64,000 nt of DNA from Nannochloropsis salina CCMP1776 (Eukaryota; Sar; Eustigmatophyceae; Eustigmatales; Monodopsidaceae), in NCBI GenBank assembly GCA_004565275.1, contig SDOX01000119.1, positions 271,256 to 335,255 of the forward strand. The letters are read 5' to 3'. The notes under the pieces are model-generated. The model worked only from the letters and a program-made list of their open reading frames with translations. It made no database searches and had not been told where the DNA came from. Made by a program: the position numbers and the translations under genes. This document shows positions 11,653 to 22,299 of this stretch, piece by piece (the first letter of the stretch is position 1; every line of letters begins with the position of its first letter).

Positions 11653-12731
11653 TTTCTGTGCATGAGAGAAAAATCAATTCGCTTGCAAATTCTGTGCATC
11701 GTACTCAAAAGTAACTTCTATACTTAAAGATTTCGACAGCATACTTTGTAAAAGCGAACGCTCGTAACCTCCCCCCCCGTCTCCTTCCTCGATCAACATG
11801 GACGTCGCGACTCGCGATTAGGAATAGCTTCTTCCATGCCCTATTAGGAGTCCGATTTAATCGCAGGCCAAATGCGTGAACGCATAATTTTGCGACTTCT
11901 ATTTTATCCGACAACTCTATGGTCTGGCACGCCTCTTGCGATTCACATACGGTGCATATTTGGGTAAGCAGCTTGATACCCAAAACCATTCATGGACCGG
12001 GTTGCGTATCCTACTAGTGTGTCACGCTGAGGGGATGATGCGGATGATTTCATTCTCTTTCCTAGCATGAAATTTTGAGCGTGCACACTGCTTGCTGAGA
12101 GTGCTTTTTTGTTTAAAGGTTGTCGCGAAGGCAGTCGAATTTCCCATGCTGGTTCTCCTCGGTGTTGGTAGGAGACTGAGGATTGCTTAAAAAAACAGTA
12201 TCCTGAAAAGCCACGCTGAAAGCCTAGGCATTTTTCATGATGCTTTCCAAGCTAATATCTCGTATGCGAAGTCAGTAATTGAGTGTGGTGACATTTCGGC
12301 ATCCATGAGATGCCACGGTGTGCGTTGTCTGAGCATCTGCCACGGCTCCTTGCGCCGACAATATCGATTGGTAAAGTCAGTGCATATACGCGGCCCGGCA
12401 CGCTATTAGAAGCAGACTGTGTACCCCACGAACTACAGCGCAGAAGCTGTGGGAGACGTATGTCACCCAGCTGGGCGTAGGGCATTTGAACATATCAACC
12501 ATGTCAGGAGTACCTGGAGGTTCAAGCACGGTAGGAGCTACAACCGAAAATGCGTCCCGCAATTTTGGTTGTGTATACGTGTGCGACATAAAACGGAAAG
12601 GGCTTTTCAAAGAAGTGGGCGTAACAAAATATAAATTCTGAAGAGACAGCAAAGTTATTTTTTTGCACGATACGTCACCATTTTCCCCAAAAGCCAATGT
12701 GCCGACGCTTTCATCAAGCCCAAATGCAAGC
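11653..12731. other. Intergenic between DysF gene and CWC21-like gene
   Basis: About 1.1 kb. A minus-strand ATG frame at 11705-11989 (94 codons, Cys-containing, with no recognised domain) lies just upstream of the DysF gene. It could be an upstream exon or a small protein, but nothing in it is diagnostic. The rest shows no gene, only the 3' region of the CWC21-like gene next to 12731. Confidence 0.35.
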
Positions 12732-13910
12732 TCAGTCCGAACCTGAGGACCTAGAAGAGGAAGAGCTAGACATAGATGAAGACGAAGACGACGAGGACGT
12801 GGAGGAGGACGCGGATGAGCTGCTGGATGAACTGGAACGAGAAGACGCTGAAGACGTCGACTCCTTGCTGACACTCCGCGAATGCCGCGGCCTCGCACTG
12901 CCGCGCCGCCTGCCTTTTTCTTCATCGTCCTCCATCCCACGCCTCTGGTTTCTGCTACCCTCACGCGCTATTCGTCCTCGATGTCCTCTCGCGTCCCCTG
13001 AGTCGCCGCGTCTCTGCATTCTAGGATCTTGACCCTCATCACCGTCACGATTTTTCATACCTTTCTGGCCAATCCTAGACATTCCTCCATCGCGACTTCC
13101 GCTGCGGGTCCGTTTTAGCCTTTGGCCATCCTGTGCGCGACAGTCCGCCCGCTCTGTTGTCCTCATATCCTCCTTGTCCTGGTGAGGGCGAGCCAGCCCA
13201 TCGTGAATATCATTCGGCTCATCTTCACTCGGTCGCCACCGATCATCCTCCTCATCCGACGCAGCATTTCGTCCTCCCTTCATTTCCCGTCGCTCTTCGG
13301 CTTGCCGCCTCTCCTTTTCCTGGATCGTATCCCCTTCAAATCGTCGCTGACGTTTTTTTCGTTCAATCTCTTCAGCCTGACGCTTTTTCCTCTTTTCTTC
13401 CTGCTCCCTATGCCGAGCCTCCCTTCGTCGATTCTGCGCCTCCGGGTCCCAAGTCTCGCCTTCGACGTGATCCTGAGCGATGCCGAACGCGTTCCGAAGC
13501 CTTTCAATCTCCTGCGCCTTGCGAGCTGCTACCTCATGTGTATCCGTCATTTCCGAGCCTCCACTCCCAGTCTTGTTGGCGGCCACTAAAGCTAAATTGT
13601 TGCCCTTTAATCGCTCTCGAAGAGCCGTGGCCTTGTCCTTGATTTCTGACTCTGAGTAACCTTGATCCCTCATTCTTTCCTCCATTTCGTACACTTGTGC
13701 TTCAATCTGACGTTTCCTCTTGTGCTCCAAGATTTCTTGGTTGGCTTTGGCTAGTACCGCTGCTTTAAATGTATCCTGAGGACCACCGTGCCCACTTACT
13801 AAGGCTGTTTCTTGCCGGACGCGCCGCGGCGGTACATATCCTCGGTTTTTTGTCACATACCCGCTGGTGGCAGAGCCCCTCGCAGTCTGCAAACCGATCC
13901 CATTGTACAT
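12732..13910 (-). CDS. CWC21: CWC21/SRRM2-like spliceosomal protein with RS tail
   Basis: A single-exon gene of 392 codons. The first residues, MYNGIGLQTARGSATSGYV, are the hallmark of the Cwc21/SRRM2 (SRm300) family, whose N-terminus sits near the catalytic centre of the activated spliceosome. Residues about 50-110 form the cwf21 domain (KAVLAKANQEILEHKRKRQI, EMEERMRDQGYSESEI, then ALRERL), a helical region that binds PRP8 and SNU114 in yeast. The rest is a Lys/Arg/Glu-rich region followed by an arginine-serine tail that ends in long serine runs, the usual SR-type extension. It starts 140 bases from a divergent neighbour, so the two genes probably share a promoter. The nuclear splicing role is inferred from the family. 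Confidence 0.88.
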   Translation of the reverse strand: MYNGIGLQTARGSATSGYVTKNRGYVPPRRVRQETALVSGHGGPQDTFKAAVLAKANQEILEHKRKRQIEAQVYEMEERMRDQGYSESEIKDKATALRERLKGNNLALVAANKTGSGGSEMTDTHEVAARKAQEIERLRNAFGIAQDHVEGETWDPEAQNRRREARHREQEEKRKKRQAEEIERKKRQRRFEGDTIQEKERRQAEERREMKGGRNAASDEEDDRWRPSEDEPNDIHDGLARPHQDKEDMRTTERADCRAQDGQRLKRTRSGSRDGGMSRIGQKGMKNRDGDEGQDPRMQRRGDSGDARGHRGRIAREGSRNQRRGMEDDEEKGRRRGSARPRHSRSVSKESTSSASSRSSSSSSSSASSSTSSSSSSSSMSSSSSSRSSGSD

Positions 13911-14050
13911 CCTTCAGCGATATGCGTTTGTAAGGTTGTACTAAAGACTACGGTGCGCCTTGAAAGGCGAAAGTTGAAAATTGTCGTCGAAGGGTTAAAA
14001 ACGATGGACAGCGAGAGTCCCTGTTTGCTAGAGATGGTTATGATTAAATT
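13911..14050. promoter_or_regulatory. Short bidirectional promoter
   Basis: Only 140 bases separate the start codons of the CWC21-like gene (minus) and the coiled-coil protein gene (plus). Both promoters must lie here or inside the 5' untranslated regions. No TATA box is evident. Confidence 0.5.
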
Positions 14051-16425
14051 GTGATGAGTCGGTTCCACCACGGAGATGAGCCTTTCGCGCTTCAACGCAG
14101 AAGAGCAGGATCGAGGCCTATGGGAGATAGACGTTCTGCAGACGATGGTCGTGGCAGTAAAGAGTCCAGCTACTTCGATGATGTCCCTCAGGCCGGGGCC
14201 GCGGGTTTTGGCGCGAAGACCAAGCTCGAGGCGACGGCCCGGGCCGGGAGGTTGGGCGCCCGGGAGCGTAACCGTTTCTTGGGGGGCGCAAGCAACAAAA
14301 GTTTTACTACATTTTATTTTTTAACTTTCTCGTCAATTTAAGCATAGATAGCTCGTTATATTCATGTAATCCATCTATTCCAATTGCAGCATCTTTCTGC
14401 TCGTGTATGGATCTTCTTGCGGTTTATTTTATTTTCAAATGTATGACGTTGGGACAGGATCCTGCATTAAGTCAACATTGTCTAGCACGCAACTCCTTCC
14501 TCCCACACTTCGTGACCTTGAGAAAAGATTAGTGCGGGCAAATTTGTCGCAAAGCGCGGAAAGTTTCATGCTATTGTGTGGTTCAAAGCATCCGCTCTCC
14601 CACATCAGTTCGTCCAGATCCCACGACGAGACCTTGCGGTATTCAGATTCATCCATAAGAGACTATAAAAGGTGGCATCCAACGCTGCGACGAAAAACAG
14701 AACTTGGTAAATCATGCCCTCATTCATGCCCTCAGGAGGATGCCCAAATTTGGGGGTTGCTCCTATACTTACATCTGTTGCATTATTGACTCAGTGCTTC
14801 AAACCTCTCCTTTTTCAGGCCTCACATCAAGGATGCACCAGGCTTGGCGTTTGCCACCAACCTGTCATTGCACGCTTCAAAACGTACCAACAATGGAGGA
14901 CAACAAAATATACATGGCATCCGCTCAAGCAAGATCCTCGAGTTGCTCACTTTCTAATAGTCCCGCACAAATTAAGACTTTGATGTCAACCGAGGTGTCC
15001 AGCGAGCAATCGACCGTCCTATCAGAGAAGGCAGGATTTAATATCGTATTTAAAGCTCTCAGAGACCATTTGCCCTCCGCTGTTGGCAAGAACACTTTTT
15101 TAACTGGCAATGATAGTGGTCTGCTCCAACGACAGAAGCTGTGGATCCAGCTCCGCACACAGCGATTGGAAGCAGCTCGTGCTATCAAAGCCCTTGAAGA
15201 GGTCGCGGTGCGTACACGTACATAGACAGTGCTTGGAAACTCAACAAGTTGATTTTGTTAGCCTTTCTTCTCTTCCAATACACTATATCACGAAGTAGGA
15301 GTTAAAACCCATCCCTGATTTAGGGGAAGCTCGCTCAAGTTGGGAGAGAGCCAAGGCAGGACATGAGGTAGCGAGACTTCAAGCGTTGAGGCGAGAAAAG
15401 GAACGACGAGACCTTGAGCAGCTTAAGCAGCAAGCCACGCGTGCTAAATACCGAAGCAAGTATGGGCCCAAAATAAAACCAATGGGAGGGCAGCAACGGC
15501 TTGAGACGCACAAGAGTGCTCAGGGACACTGTAAAAGCCTACCGCTCAGCCCCAAGAGATCCCCTGCCTACCTCTCCGGGATTGGTGGTCAGCCATATCG
15601 AGAGAGACGCCGCGAAAAGAGAGAAAAATGTAAGGTATAGAGAATTGGCCTCGTCTTTTAATTAAAGATCGTTCCACTCGCGCTATCACTCTGCACATAC
15701 CCACAGCTATGAATTGTGTCTCAGCACAACCACAACAAACCTCGATGATCGAGCCATCATTCACAAGAACAGCATCGTTTCGAACACGAGATACTCAAAG
15801 CCGAACAACGGGCCCAAGGACTCCTACTTTAGCGGATTCTAAAACCCATTTTGCAACGCCTTATTCGGATAATTTTAAAGCAGGCTCCTTCTTTAATGTC
15901 ACGCAGAGTGTCGGGAGCGCCCAACACAGCGAACTGCCCTCAATTGTGCCACCAACTTCACTTAATTCGACATATGTTCAAAGCCACGTTTCTCCGAGAG
16001 CTAAGATTGAGGGAGCCAAGTTCTCGCATATGAGCAACTTGATAAATCCACAATCGCAGTCGATCAATAGCAAGAGGGAAGTGTCCAACATATCGAACGA
16101 AATGTACGGCCAGGAAGTGAAATCCGGACAAAAGGAGTTTCCTACTAGTATCTTACAGCGTGATCAAAGTGATGGCGATGCCCATCTTGACAAGGATGAG
16201 GATACGATTTCAGCAGGTTTTGACAACGTTTTCGAAAAAAAAATAATTGATCAATGTCGTATAATTCACACATACAGCGACACATCGACACAGCAGACAC
16301 AGCAGACACAGCAGCTTGTGCCTAAAGAAGATGCATTGTTGGCGCGACTGCTAAACAACAGTAGATCCTCGAAATATCTACATATGACGCAAGGCTTAGA
16401 AAGCTGCTATCATAGAAAAATGTGA
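14051..16425 (+). CDS. Unknown coiled-coil, Gln/Ser-rich protein, five exons
   Basis: I do not recognise this protein. The inferred exons are 14051-14267, 14458-14706, 14819-15207, 15299-15629 and 15707-16425; all junctions are GT-AG and in phase, giving 634 residues. ATG 14054 is an equally good start. Exon 1 is Gly/Arg-rich (FGAKTKLEATARAGRLGAR). Exons 3-4 form a charged helical stretch (LWIQLRTQRLEAARAIKALE, then ALRREKERRDLEQLKQQATR), probably a coiled coil. Exon 5 is a polar, probably disordered tail rich in Ser, Thr and Gln, with a short tandem (TQQ repeats near base 16300). There is no membrane segment, signal peptide or catalytic motif. The shared promoter with a splicing factor is not evidence of function. 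Confidence 0.6.
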
Positions 16426-17217
16426 TAGCCTGTGTGGTTACTTAGCGCCTCATGGGCCACGAAATGTGTGCTTGCACATTGGATCGGAGTTCAGGAACAT
16501 GTTGAACCAAAAGGTTTTTGTGTTTGTTTTTGAATAATGTGCACCGTTTCACAAATTAATCGACTTCGAGTGGCGGATCATTCCCGTGTGTATCGTTTAA
16601 GAGCTTTCTCTCAAGAATTTGCACTTTGCTTTTGTTTCAATCTCTGATTATGGTTTTAGATCATCCGAGCGTGGATCCGGACAGGTGCGGCTCTGGCGAC
16701 GGTTGCCGGCGACAGCTGACGCTTGCCCGGCCGTCCGGCCCCTGGCACACGCCGCCCCCTGCCGTCGCGTGCCCGTGCCCACCTGGTCATTGAAGCACCG
16801 CGCTCCCTGTCTCTTTCTGCCACCTTGTCATTCCACAATCATGGTATGGAATTCTGGTCACATCAGCAGACTCCAGGATTGAGCGGCGGTTGAAAGCAGC
16901 CATTTGATGGTCGTTGACAAGCCTGGAGGGATGTCTCGTGTGGCGTATCTGCTCTCCCTTCCTTTCTGCACTACGATTTGCTTGGCATTGTTACGCCGTG
17001 TAAGCACATTAATTCTCACACCTACTCACAGGTCTAAGTAAAGAAGTGACCTGACAAACTCGAGCAGCTTCGGCGGTGGAAAATCATTACGCGCGACGTA
17101 AACAGAGGCGACTGAGGACGCAGCGTGCCGCACGCGGGCAGGACAAGGAAGCATCTGCGCTCTGCGCCTCACTGCCACACAATATCTAATTATACTGCTG
17201 CGCTAGTCTCTACACAC
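16426..17217. other. Intergenic
   Basis: About 790 bases between two plus-strand genes. An open frame at 16619-16882 has no family features. The frame of the next gene is open upstream to 17125 without an ATG, so an upstream non-coding or coding exon of that gene may lie here. Confidence 0.4.
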
Positions 17218-18642
17218 ATGCGTGTGATATCCCAGAAACGTTTTAATAGCGCATATGACACAAGTTGTACATCCATGCATCTTGAAAAGCAGGAGCCTGA
17301 AGAGAGTGAGCCTTCGTCTCATGACTTCGGTCCTGGACGAGCGAACTCTTGTGCACCATGCGGCGTAGGAACATTAAGTGATGCCAATGGATTTCGTATC
17401 GAGAAGAATATTGAAGAACAGGGGAGCGGAAACATTGCAGCTCGCTGCGACTGTGGTCAACATACGTTTCTGGTGCTTGCTTCAGACAGCGGTGGAGACA
17501 CGGCACCCACCACGCCCGACTCAAGCGGTGCCATTCGCACCAGTCACAGTGAGACGTCTATCACAGAAAGTTTAGGAGGAAACGTCGTGGGGGGAAGGCT
17601 TACGGATGGCAGAAGGCGTCACTGGGAGGATCAATCGGGTGCTGACCTGTCATCATCCCTGCCAACGCAATCGCGTCTCATCAAAGAGGACGATCCTGCG
17701 GACATTGAAATACTGAGTGCCACGATGGTGCAAGCAATGGTATGCAAGGGTAGCACAGAGGGAAGGGGCGATGGCAACAGGCGTCAGAGCCACAGGCATT
17801 CTCTAGATAGTTCGGAGGGCCCCGTCAATGCTCTTTCTCCGCGACCGTCTGTCTGTCCAGCGTCCGCAAGACCTCAAGACCATTATCGCTCCCACCAGCC
17901 ACAGCAGCAACATCAGCGCCGTCGACTATCTGTTTCAGGAGCGGACGGAGGTGACCTTGGGACCAGTATCGGGAGCAGCACCGTGTTGGACGGAAGAATG
18001 GAGGATCCGAGCGCGCTTTCCCTGGACCGCATCGTGGTGGAGGGAAACGGGGACATGGTAGTCATTCAGCCCTCTGTGGTGTGCGACGCTTGCCCCTCAT
18101 GTGACGACGTCTGCACGCTTCAGGATTGCCGCGGCTGTCAAAAGAAACGCGAGCGCCTTCTGGCGAGTGGGATAATGGTGGTCCAGGAGGCCTGGGGCAG
18201 GACCACTCGAAAGAGACCTTTGCAGGAGAACTCGCCGCCGGGGGGCGTGTGTGTGCCGATCATGGCCAAGCCACACGGTAGCGCGAAGGGTGATGGCGGT
18301 CAAAATGTGTCGTACTCTCTCTGTGAGATACGGCGGCACAGAACCCTTGCCTCCTGTTGGCTGGTGGCCAAGGGGCAGGTGTACGACGTGACCAACTACC
18401 TCTCAAGCCACCCAGCGGGCGCCATAGCGATGGCCCGTAAGGCCGGAGGGCAAGATTGCACAGAGGATCTTGAATTTCACTCGGCAAAGGCACAAAAGCT
18501 ATGGAAAAATCTAAAAATCGGGTCTGTTCGTCCATGCCCTGGCGATAGACAGAGTAGAAGAAGTAGAGGGGGGGATGATAAAAGTAGTAGATCCGGGTCT
18601 GACTTGGGTTCCTTGGTAGGATCGTCCTGTAGTATCATGTAG
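17218..18642 (+). CDS. Cytochrome b5-like domain protein with long disordered N-terminus
   Basis: From the first in-frame ATG (17218) the frame gives 474 residues. The last 90 form a cytochrome b5-like heme-binding domain: SLCEIRRHRTLASCWLVAKG, then VYDVTNYLSSHPAGA, then a FHSAKA block and LKIGSV. The two histidines in SSHPAG and EFHSA occupy the axial heme-ligand positions (the usual HPGG is HPAG here). Just upstream is a cysteine cluster (CDACPSCDDVCTLQDCRGC), with spacing that could bind a metal or form disulfides. The first 300 residues are Ser/Gly/Gln-rich and low in order. Free b5 domains shuttle electrons to desaturases, P450s or reductases. No transmembrane tail or fused oxidase is visible, so the partner is unknown. 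The frame is open upstream of 17218 without an ATG. Confidence 0.75.
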   Translation: MRVISQKRFNSAYDTSCTSMHLEKQEPEESEPSSHDFGPGRANSCAPCGVGTLSDANGFRIEKNIEEQGSGNIAARCDCGQHTFLVLASDSGGDTAPTTPDSSGAIRTSHSETSITESLGGNVVGGRLTDGRRRHWEDQSGADLSSSLPTQSRLIKEDDPADIEILSATMVQAMVCKGSTEGRGDGNRRQSHRHSLDSSEGPVNALSPRPSVCPASARPQDHYRSHQPQQQHQRRRLSVSGADGGDLGTSIGSSTVLDGRMEDPSALSLDRIVVEGNGDMVVIQPSVVCDACPSCDDVCTLQDCRGCQKKRERLLASGIMVVQEAWGRTTRKRPLQENSPPGGVCVPIMAKPHGSAKGDGGQNVSYSLCEIRRHRTLASCWLVAKGQVYDVTNYLSSHPAGAIAMARKAGGQDCTEDLEFHSAKAQKLWKNLKIGSVRPCPGDRQSRRSRGGDDKSSRSGSDLGSLVGSSCSIM

Positions 18643-19308
18643 AGACCTGGGCGCATAGGCCTGGCCATTGGCAGTGGGCAGGGTGACTAAGAGGATTGGA
18701 AGGCTTTCCAACACCGTGAAGGTATCCTTGTCGGGAGGGCGGTCCTTGGATTTGTGACTGTACCCATCACAGAAGAGCCGAACATCTAGAACTCTCCGTT
18801 GAATTGTGCGCGTGTGGAGAAGAAAAAGACTACACGAAAGAATCTTTTTGACACGAAAACACAACTCAATACATGACTATGCATTGCCCTCGCATCCGCA
18901 CACCTGAACAAGGGCGTTGGAAATTCGGGTCGATCGCAAGCGTCCGCTTAACTTCAGAGCAGAACGTGAACAACCAGGAGCAAAAGACGTTCAATTATAC
19001 CCTCGCAAGTTATTTTTTGGAGGCCTTCTGGGAATATGCGTGCTGACACAGGAGCTCTACAGAATAGATGCGGCAGGCCGTCAGTCAGGTTTCTGCAAGT
19101 GACCAAAGACCTCCTTCCTCAAGGGTACGCTCAAGATCCAACGCTCTCACACGCTTCCGTCCTCCCCATCCTCTCGAGTCTCGCACTGCTCGTGGCGGCC
19201 CCTGTCCTACAGTCCAATCTTGGATCAGGTGTGTTGGGCCACGCCTATCCTGTCGCCACCTCGCAGCTCGTCTCCTCCCCCCTACTCACTTCCTCGTACA
19301 TAGGAGCC
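18643..19308. other. Convergent intergenic region
   Basis: Lies between the b5-domain gene (plus) and eS17 (minus). Open frames around 19036-19398 overlap the eS17 3' end in antisense and carry no family features. No gene is called. Confidence 0.45.
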
Positions 19309-19737
19309 TCAGTTTCCAAGAATTTCCTTGAAACCAATATGTTCCATCAAGTCTCGCAGGTCCTGATCCACTTCTGGTTGCTCCTGCTCGATCAGTGACA
19401 CTTCTGGCACGAAGTCCAGGCGTCGCTCACGCTCCTCCTCCTGCAGTTTCAGAGAAATTCCTCGGACTGGCCCCTTCTGAATACGCTTCATCAAGTGCGT
19501 GACAAAGCCAGCGATTTTGTTGCGCATGCGCTTCGACGGGACCTCGGCTACCTCGTCGACAACACGTTTGTTGGTGTGAAAATCCATGGTCAGGCGCGAG
19601 TAGTATTTCTCGATTATCACTCGTGCTGATTTCTTTACGGTCTTGGTACGCACACCCTGAAGATATCATAAAATAGAGAAAGCCCCGCAAGTATATTGTT
19701 AGAAAGGCTACCACAGTTCACTCACATCTGGTGACAT
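19309..19737 (-). CDS. RPS17: Small-subunit ribosomal protein eS17, two exons
   Basis: Exon 2 (19309-19656) encodes the nearly whole protein: [61 protein letters not shown] and [14 protein letters not shown], all typical of eS17 of the cytosolic 40S subunit. Exon 1 is only 12 coding bases (19726-19737, ATG TCA CCA GAT) ending at a GTGAGT donor, so the protein begins MSPD-GVRTKT instead of MGRVRTKT. The inferred length is 119 residues, shorter than the 135 of mammals; the C-terminal extension seen in animals is absent. A short intron directly after the first few codons is common in ribosomal-protein genes. The alternative is translation starting inside exon 2, but no ATG is available there. 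Confidence 0.93.
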
Positions 19738-20286
19738 GTCTTTCTTGAAATATGTGAACAGGATAGAGGGCGAGAACAATGCTTCGGACTACAACAGTAA
19801 GAAAGGAGGACAGTGACATGCGTGTGGCTTAATAAACATGTTTTTGATCGTGAAATTGTTGTACAAAAGCGAACACAGAAGGTCATCATGAGCAGACTAC
19901 GAAGGGAAGGAAATGCGCTCGCCCTGCCAACCACTGGATAAGCCCCCACAGAAACGTACCATGATTCACAGCTGCTCGTGCAAGGCAGATTGGTCCTGGG
20001 CGAATATCAGATGATGAAGTGTTAGTAAAAGTCGCCATGAGTGTACACAGGGAGAGCCCGAATGACTCTCTGTGAAGCAACGCGGGTGGATGGTGGGAGG
20101 GAGGCCCTGCGCGTCGCCAAGGAAAGCGGTGCGGGCGCCTCCACACGTTTGTGCCCGAGACCGCGGTACAGGCGACAGTCTTATTCTTGCATGTACGTGA
20201 CTCGGTGAAACGTCGATGCTGATACTTGCCATCCATGCAATCTTTATTCAGATCAACATCTGTTGACAGGGACTGACAGTAGACGT
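19738..20286. other. Divergent promoter region of eS17 and the BRO1 gene
   Basis: About 550 bases between two divergent start codons. Minus-strand open frames at 19722-20236 have no family features and probably reflect composition. Untranslated exons are possible. Confidence 0.4.
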
Positions 20287-21781
20287 ATGGCCTCCACCAT
20301 ATTGCCGGACGGATTGCAAGACTCTCTCTTGACCCTCTGCACGTTAGTCTATCCCCTTCCGTTACCTAGAGGGAAGAAAAGTGGTGCTGCGTTTGCCAAA
20401 GCGTTCTCATCCGTGGGCACGCCCGAAGCGACTACAAGTATTATGGAGGGAATTGATAAGGTGCGACAAGAGTTTGTGGACGACGTCTCAAAGCTCAAGG
20501 TCAGCCCGGCCGCGGTCAGTACAGCAGCAGACCGCTATGCGCCACAGCTACACCGTATAATTCAATCCATTGATGCGAGCGTAAGTGAGAGAGAACTTCA
20601 AAAAAAATGAGGAAAATGATGACTGATGTCATACTTAAAAGTGCTGAAGAAGAATTCAAAAGTATGTCCACACCTACAGCCTATATCGGGTTAATTCTTC
20701 CCATTTTATCCATCTCTATTTTCCTCCTAGCAAGATCCTGTCCGCCTCACCCAACGCATGCAATTTCAGTGGACGTCTGCACTGAACGCACAGGCATCTC
20801 CTTCAGAGTATAAAACTCAAGAAGTCTTTATCTTCGAAATGGCCATGGTTCTGGCTAGCAAGGCTCTTGCACAAATAAATCAAGCCGCAAACACTATAGA
20901 TCCCTCAGCCGACAGATACGCGGAGGCGGCTACTCTTTTAAAGAGTGCGGGGGGAGTCTTTTTGGCCCTTGCCCATGACTTTCTGCCGCGCTGGAAGGAG
21001 ACGCCCGACAACGCTGCCGGACGGCATCCCGAGACGTCGGAGGGGGTGGCGATGGCCCTGGTGGACCTCGTCTCTGCGCAGGCACAGGCAATGTATGTCG
21101 CGAAGGGAGTCTTCGCGCAGACCGTACCTCCAGGAACGCTGGCCAAGCTGTCAGTGACGGTGATGGATCGTTTTGAAAAGTGCATTTCCAATTTTAAGGC
21201 GCGGGCCTCCGCACACTTAGCGCGCGTGGATCCAGACTTCCTCCGCTACATGACTTTCATGCCGTAAGTGTCAGAGAGTGAGTCCAGAAAGGAGTAGGTA
21301 GCTTGCAGAGATATTCAAGATTTGATTTTGAAGAATGTTTCCGCTTGGAAAGACTTTAACGCCCACAAATCCCTTTTTTTCTTGTGACAGCGCTCTTTAT
21401 CGTGCTCTCGCCTACCGCTTTCTGGCCATTGCTCACTGGGAGAAGGAAGACCATGGCACTGCAATCGGGCTCTTATTGCAAGCAGAGATTATGTTAAAAG
21501 CTCGGCGGGATGGTGTATCATCGGGGCTCTCTGGAATAGAGGAATCTCGCTTTCTCTCTGCGTTTAAGCCACAATTAGAGATCCTGCGTCGAGAAGTGAG
21601 TAGCATGCTCACATCTTGGAAGAGAGATAACAGTACGATTTATTTTGCAGGTATCGTGGATGCGGCGAGTCTTCCTCCGCTTCCAACGGGGGCGAATATG
21701 GTTTCCATCACCAAGTATGAATACGTCAGCCACCTCCCCCCAATTTTATTTGCCGAGGCAGCAGAAGCCAAATCGTCATAG
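20287..21781 (+). CDS. BRO1-domain protein (BROX-like), three exons
   Basis: Exons 20287-20580, 20731-21263 and 21391-21781 join in phases 0 and 2 into 405 residues, close to the size of BROX. The protein starts MASTILPDG and has the banana-shaped helical BRO1 pattern: FQWTSALNAQ, then FEMAMVLASKALAQI, YAEAATLLKSAGGVFLAL, QAQAMYVAKG and, in exon 3, ALYRALAYRFLAIAHWEKED followed by GIGLLLQAEI-type helices. BRO1 domains bind CHMP4/Snf7 of ESCRT-III and act in membrane budding, and some act in nuclear-envelope or MAPK-related signalling. There is no V domain and no proline-rich tail, so it is the short BROX type and not Alix. No C-terminal CAAX box is present (it ends EAKSS), unlike vertebrate BROX. 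Confidence 0.82.
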
Positions 21782-22299
21782 ACTCTCAGAGAGATCGTTT
21801 TAGACCGCAAGCCATAAATAAAAATGTACAATTAAGTGTGTAACTCTAGACAAATCCTGAAATCGAAGTACAACGAACATCTTTGAATCCCTTGTCAGCT
21901 AACTTCGCCATTCTTCTCGGCATGAAACCACTCACCTCTTCTAGGTATCCCTCCCTAGCCATGTTTGACTCACGATTAGGACTATTAAATAGAACATGTC
22001 TTCAATGTCCCTAATTTCCCCCAAATACAGCCGCTGAAAAATTCGCTTCGAGACTCGATTTCCGTCCTTTTTAGAAATACCCCCCCAAGGCCCGAGTCCC
22101 TCTCGCTGGCGGCATCACGGCGAGCAGCCTCCTGCCCGGCAATTTCAGGTCGCCCGCTTTCGTCTGCGGCAAAAATGTCACACACTGAGCCGACGACCCA
22201 TAATCAGCTCACCTGTGCACATCGTAATTTTAATAGGACAAGAAGCTGATAGACGATTAAGGAGCCATCTTGTCTGCGCCATAAAACCACGCTGCCTAA
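21782..22299. other. Intergenic
   Basis: Lies between two plus-strand genes. It holds the 3' region of the BRO1 gene (a candidate AATAAA around 21817) and the promoter of the next gene. No coding signal is seen. Confidence 0.5.

Noticed and set aside
12377-12964. 195-codon minus-strand frame
   Set aside because: It overlaps the RS tail of the CWC21-like gene in another frame and is Arg/Pro-rich as expected for a shadow.
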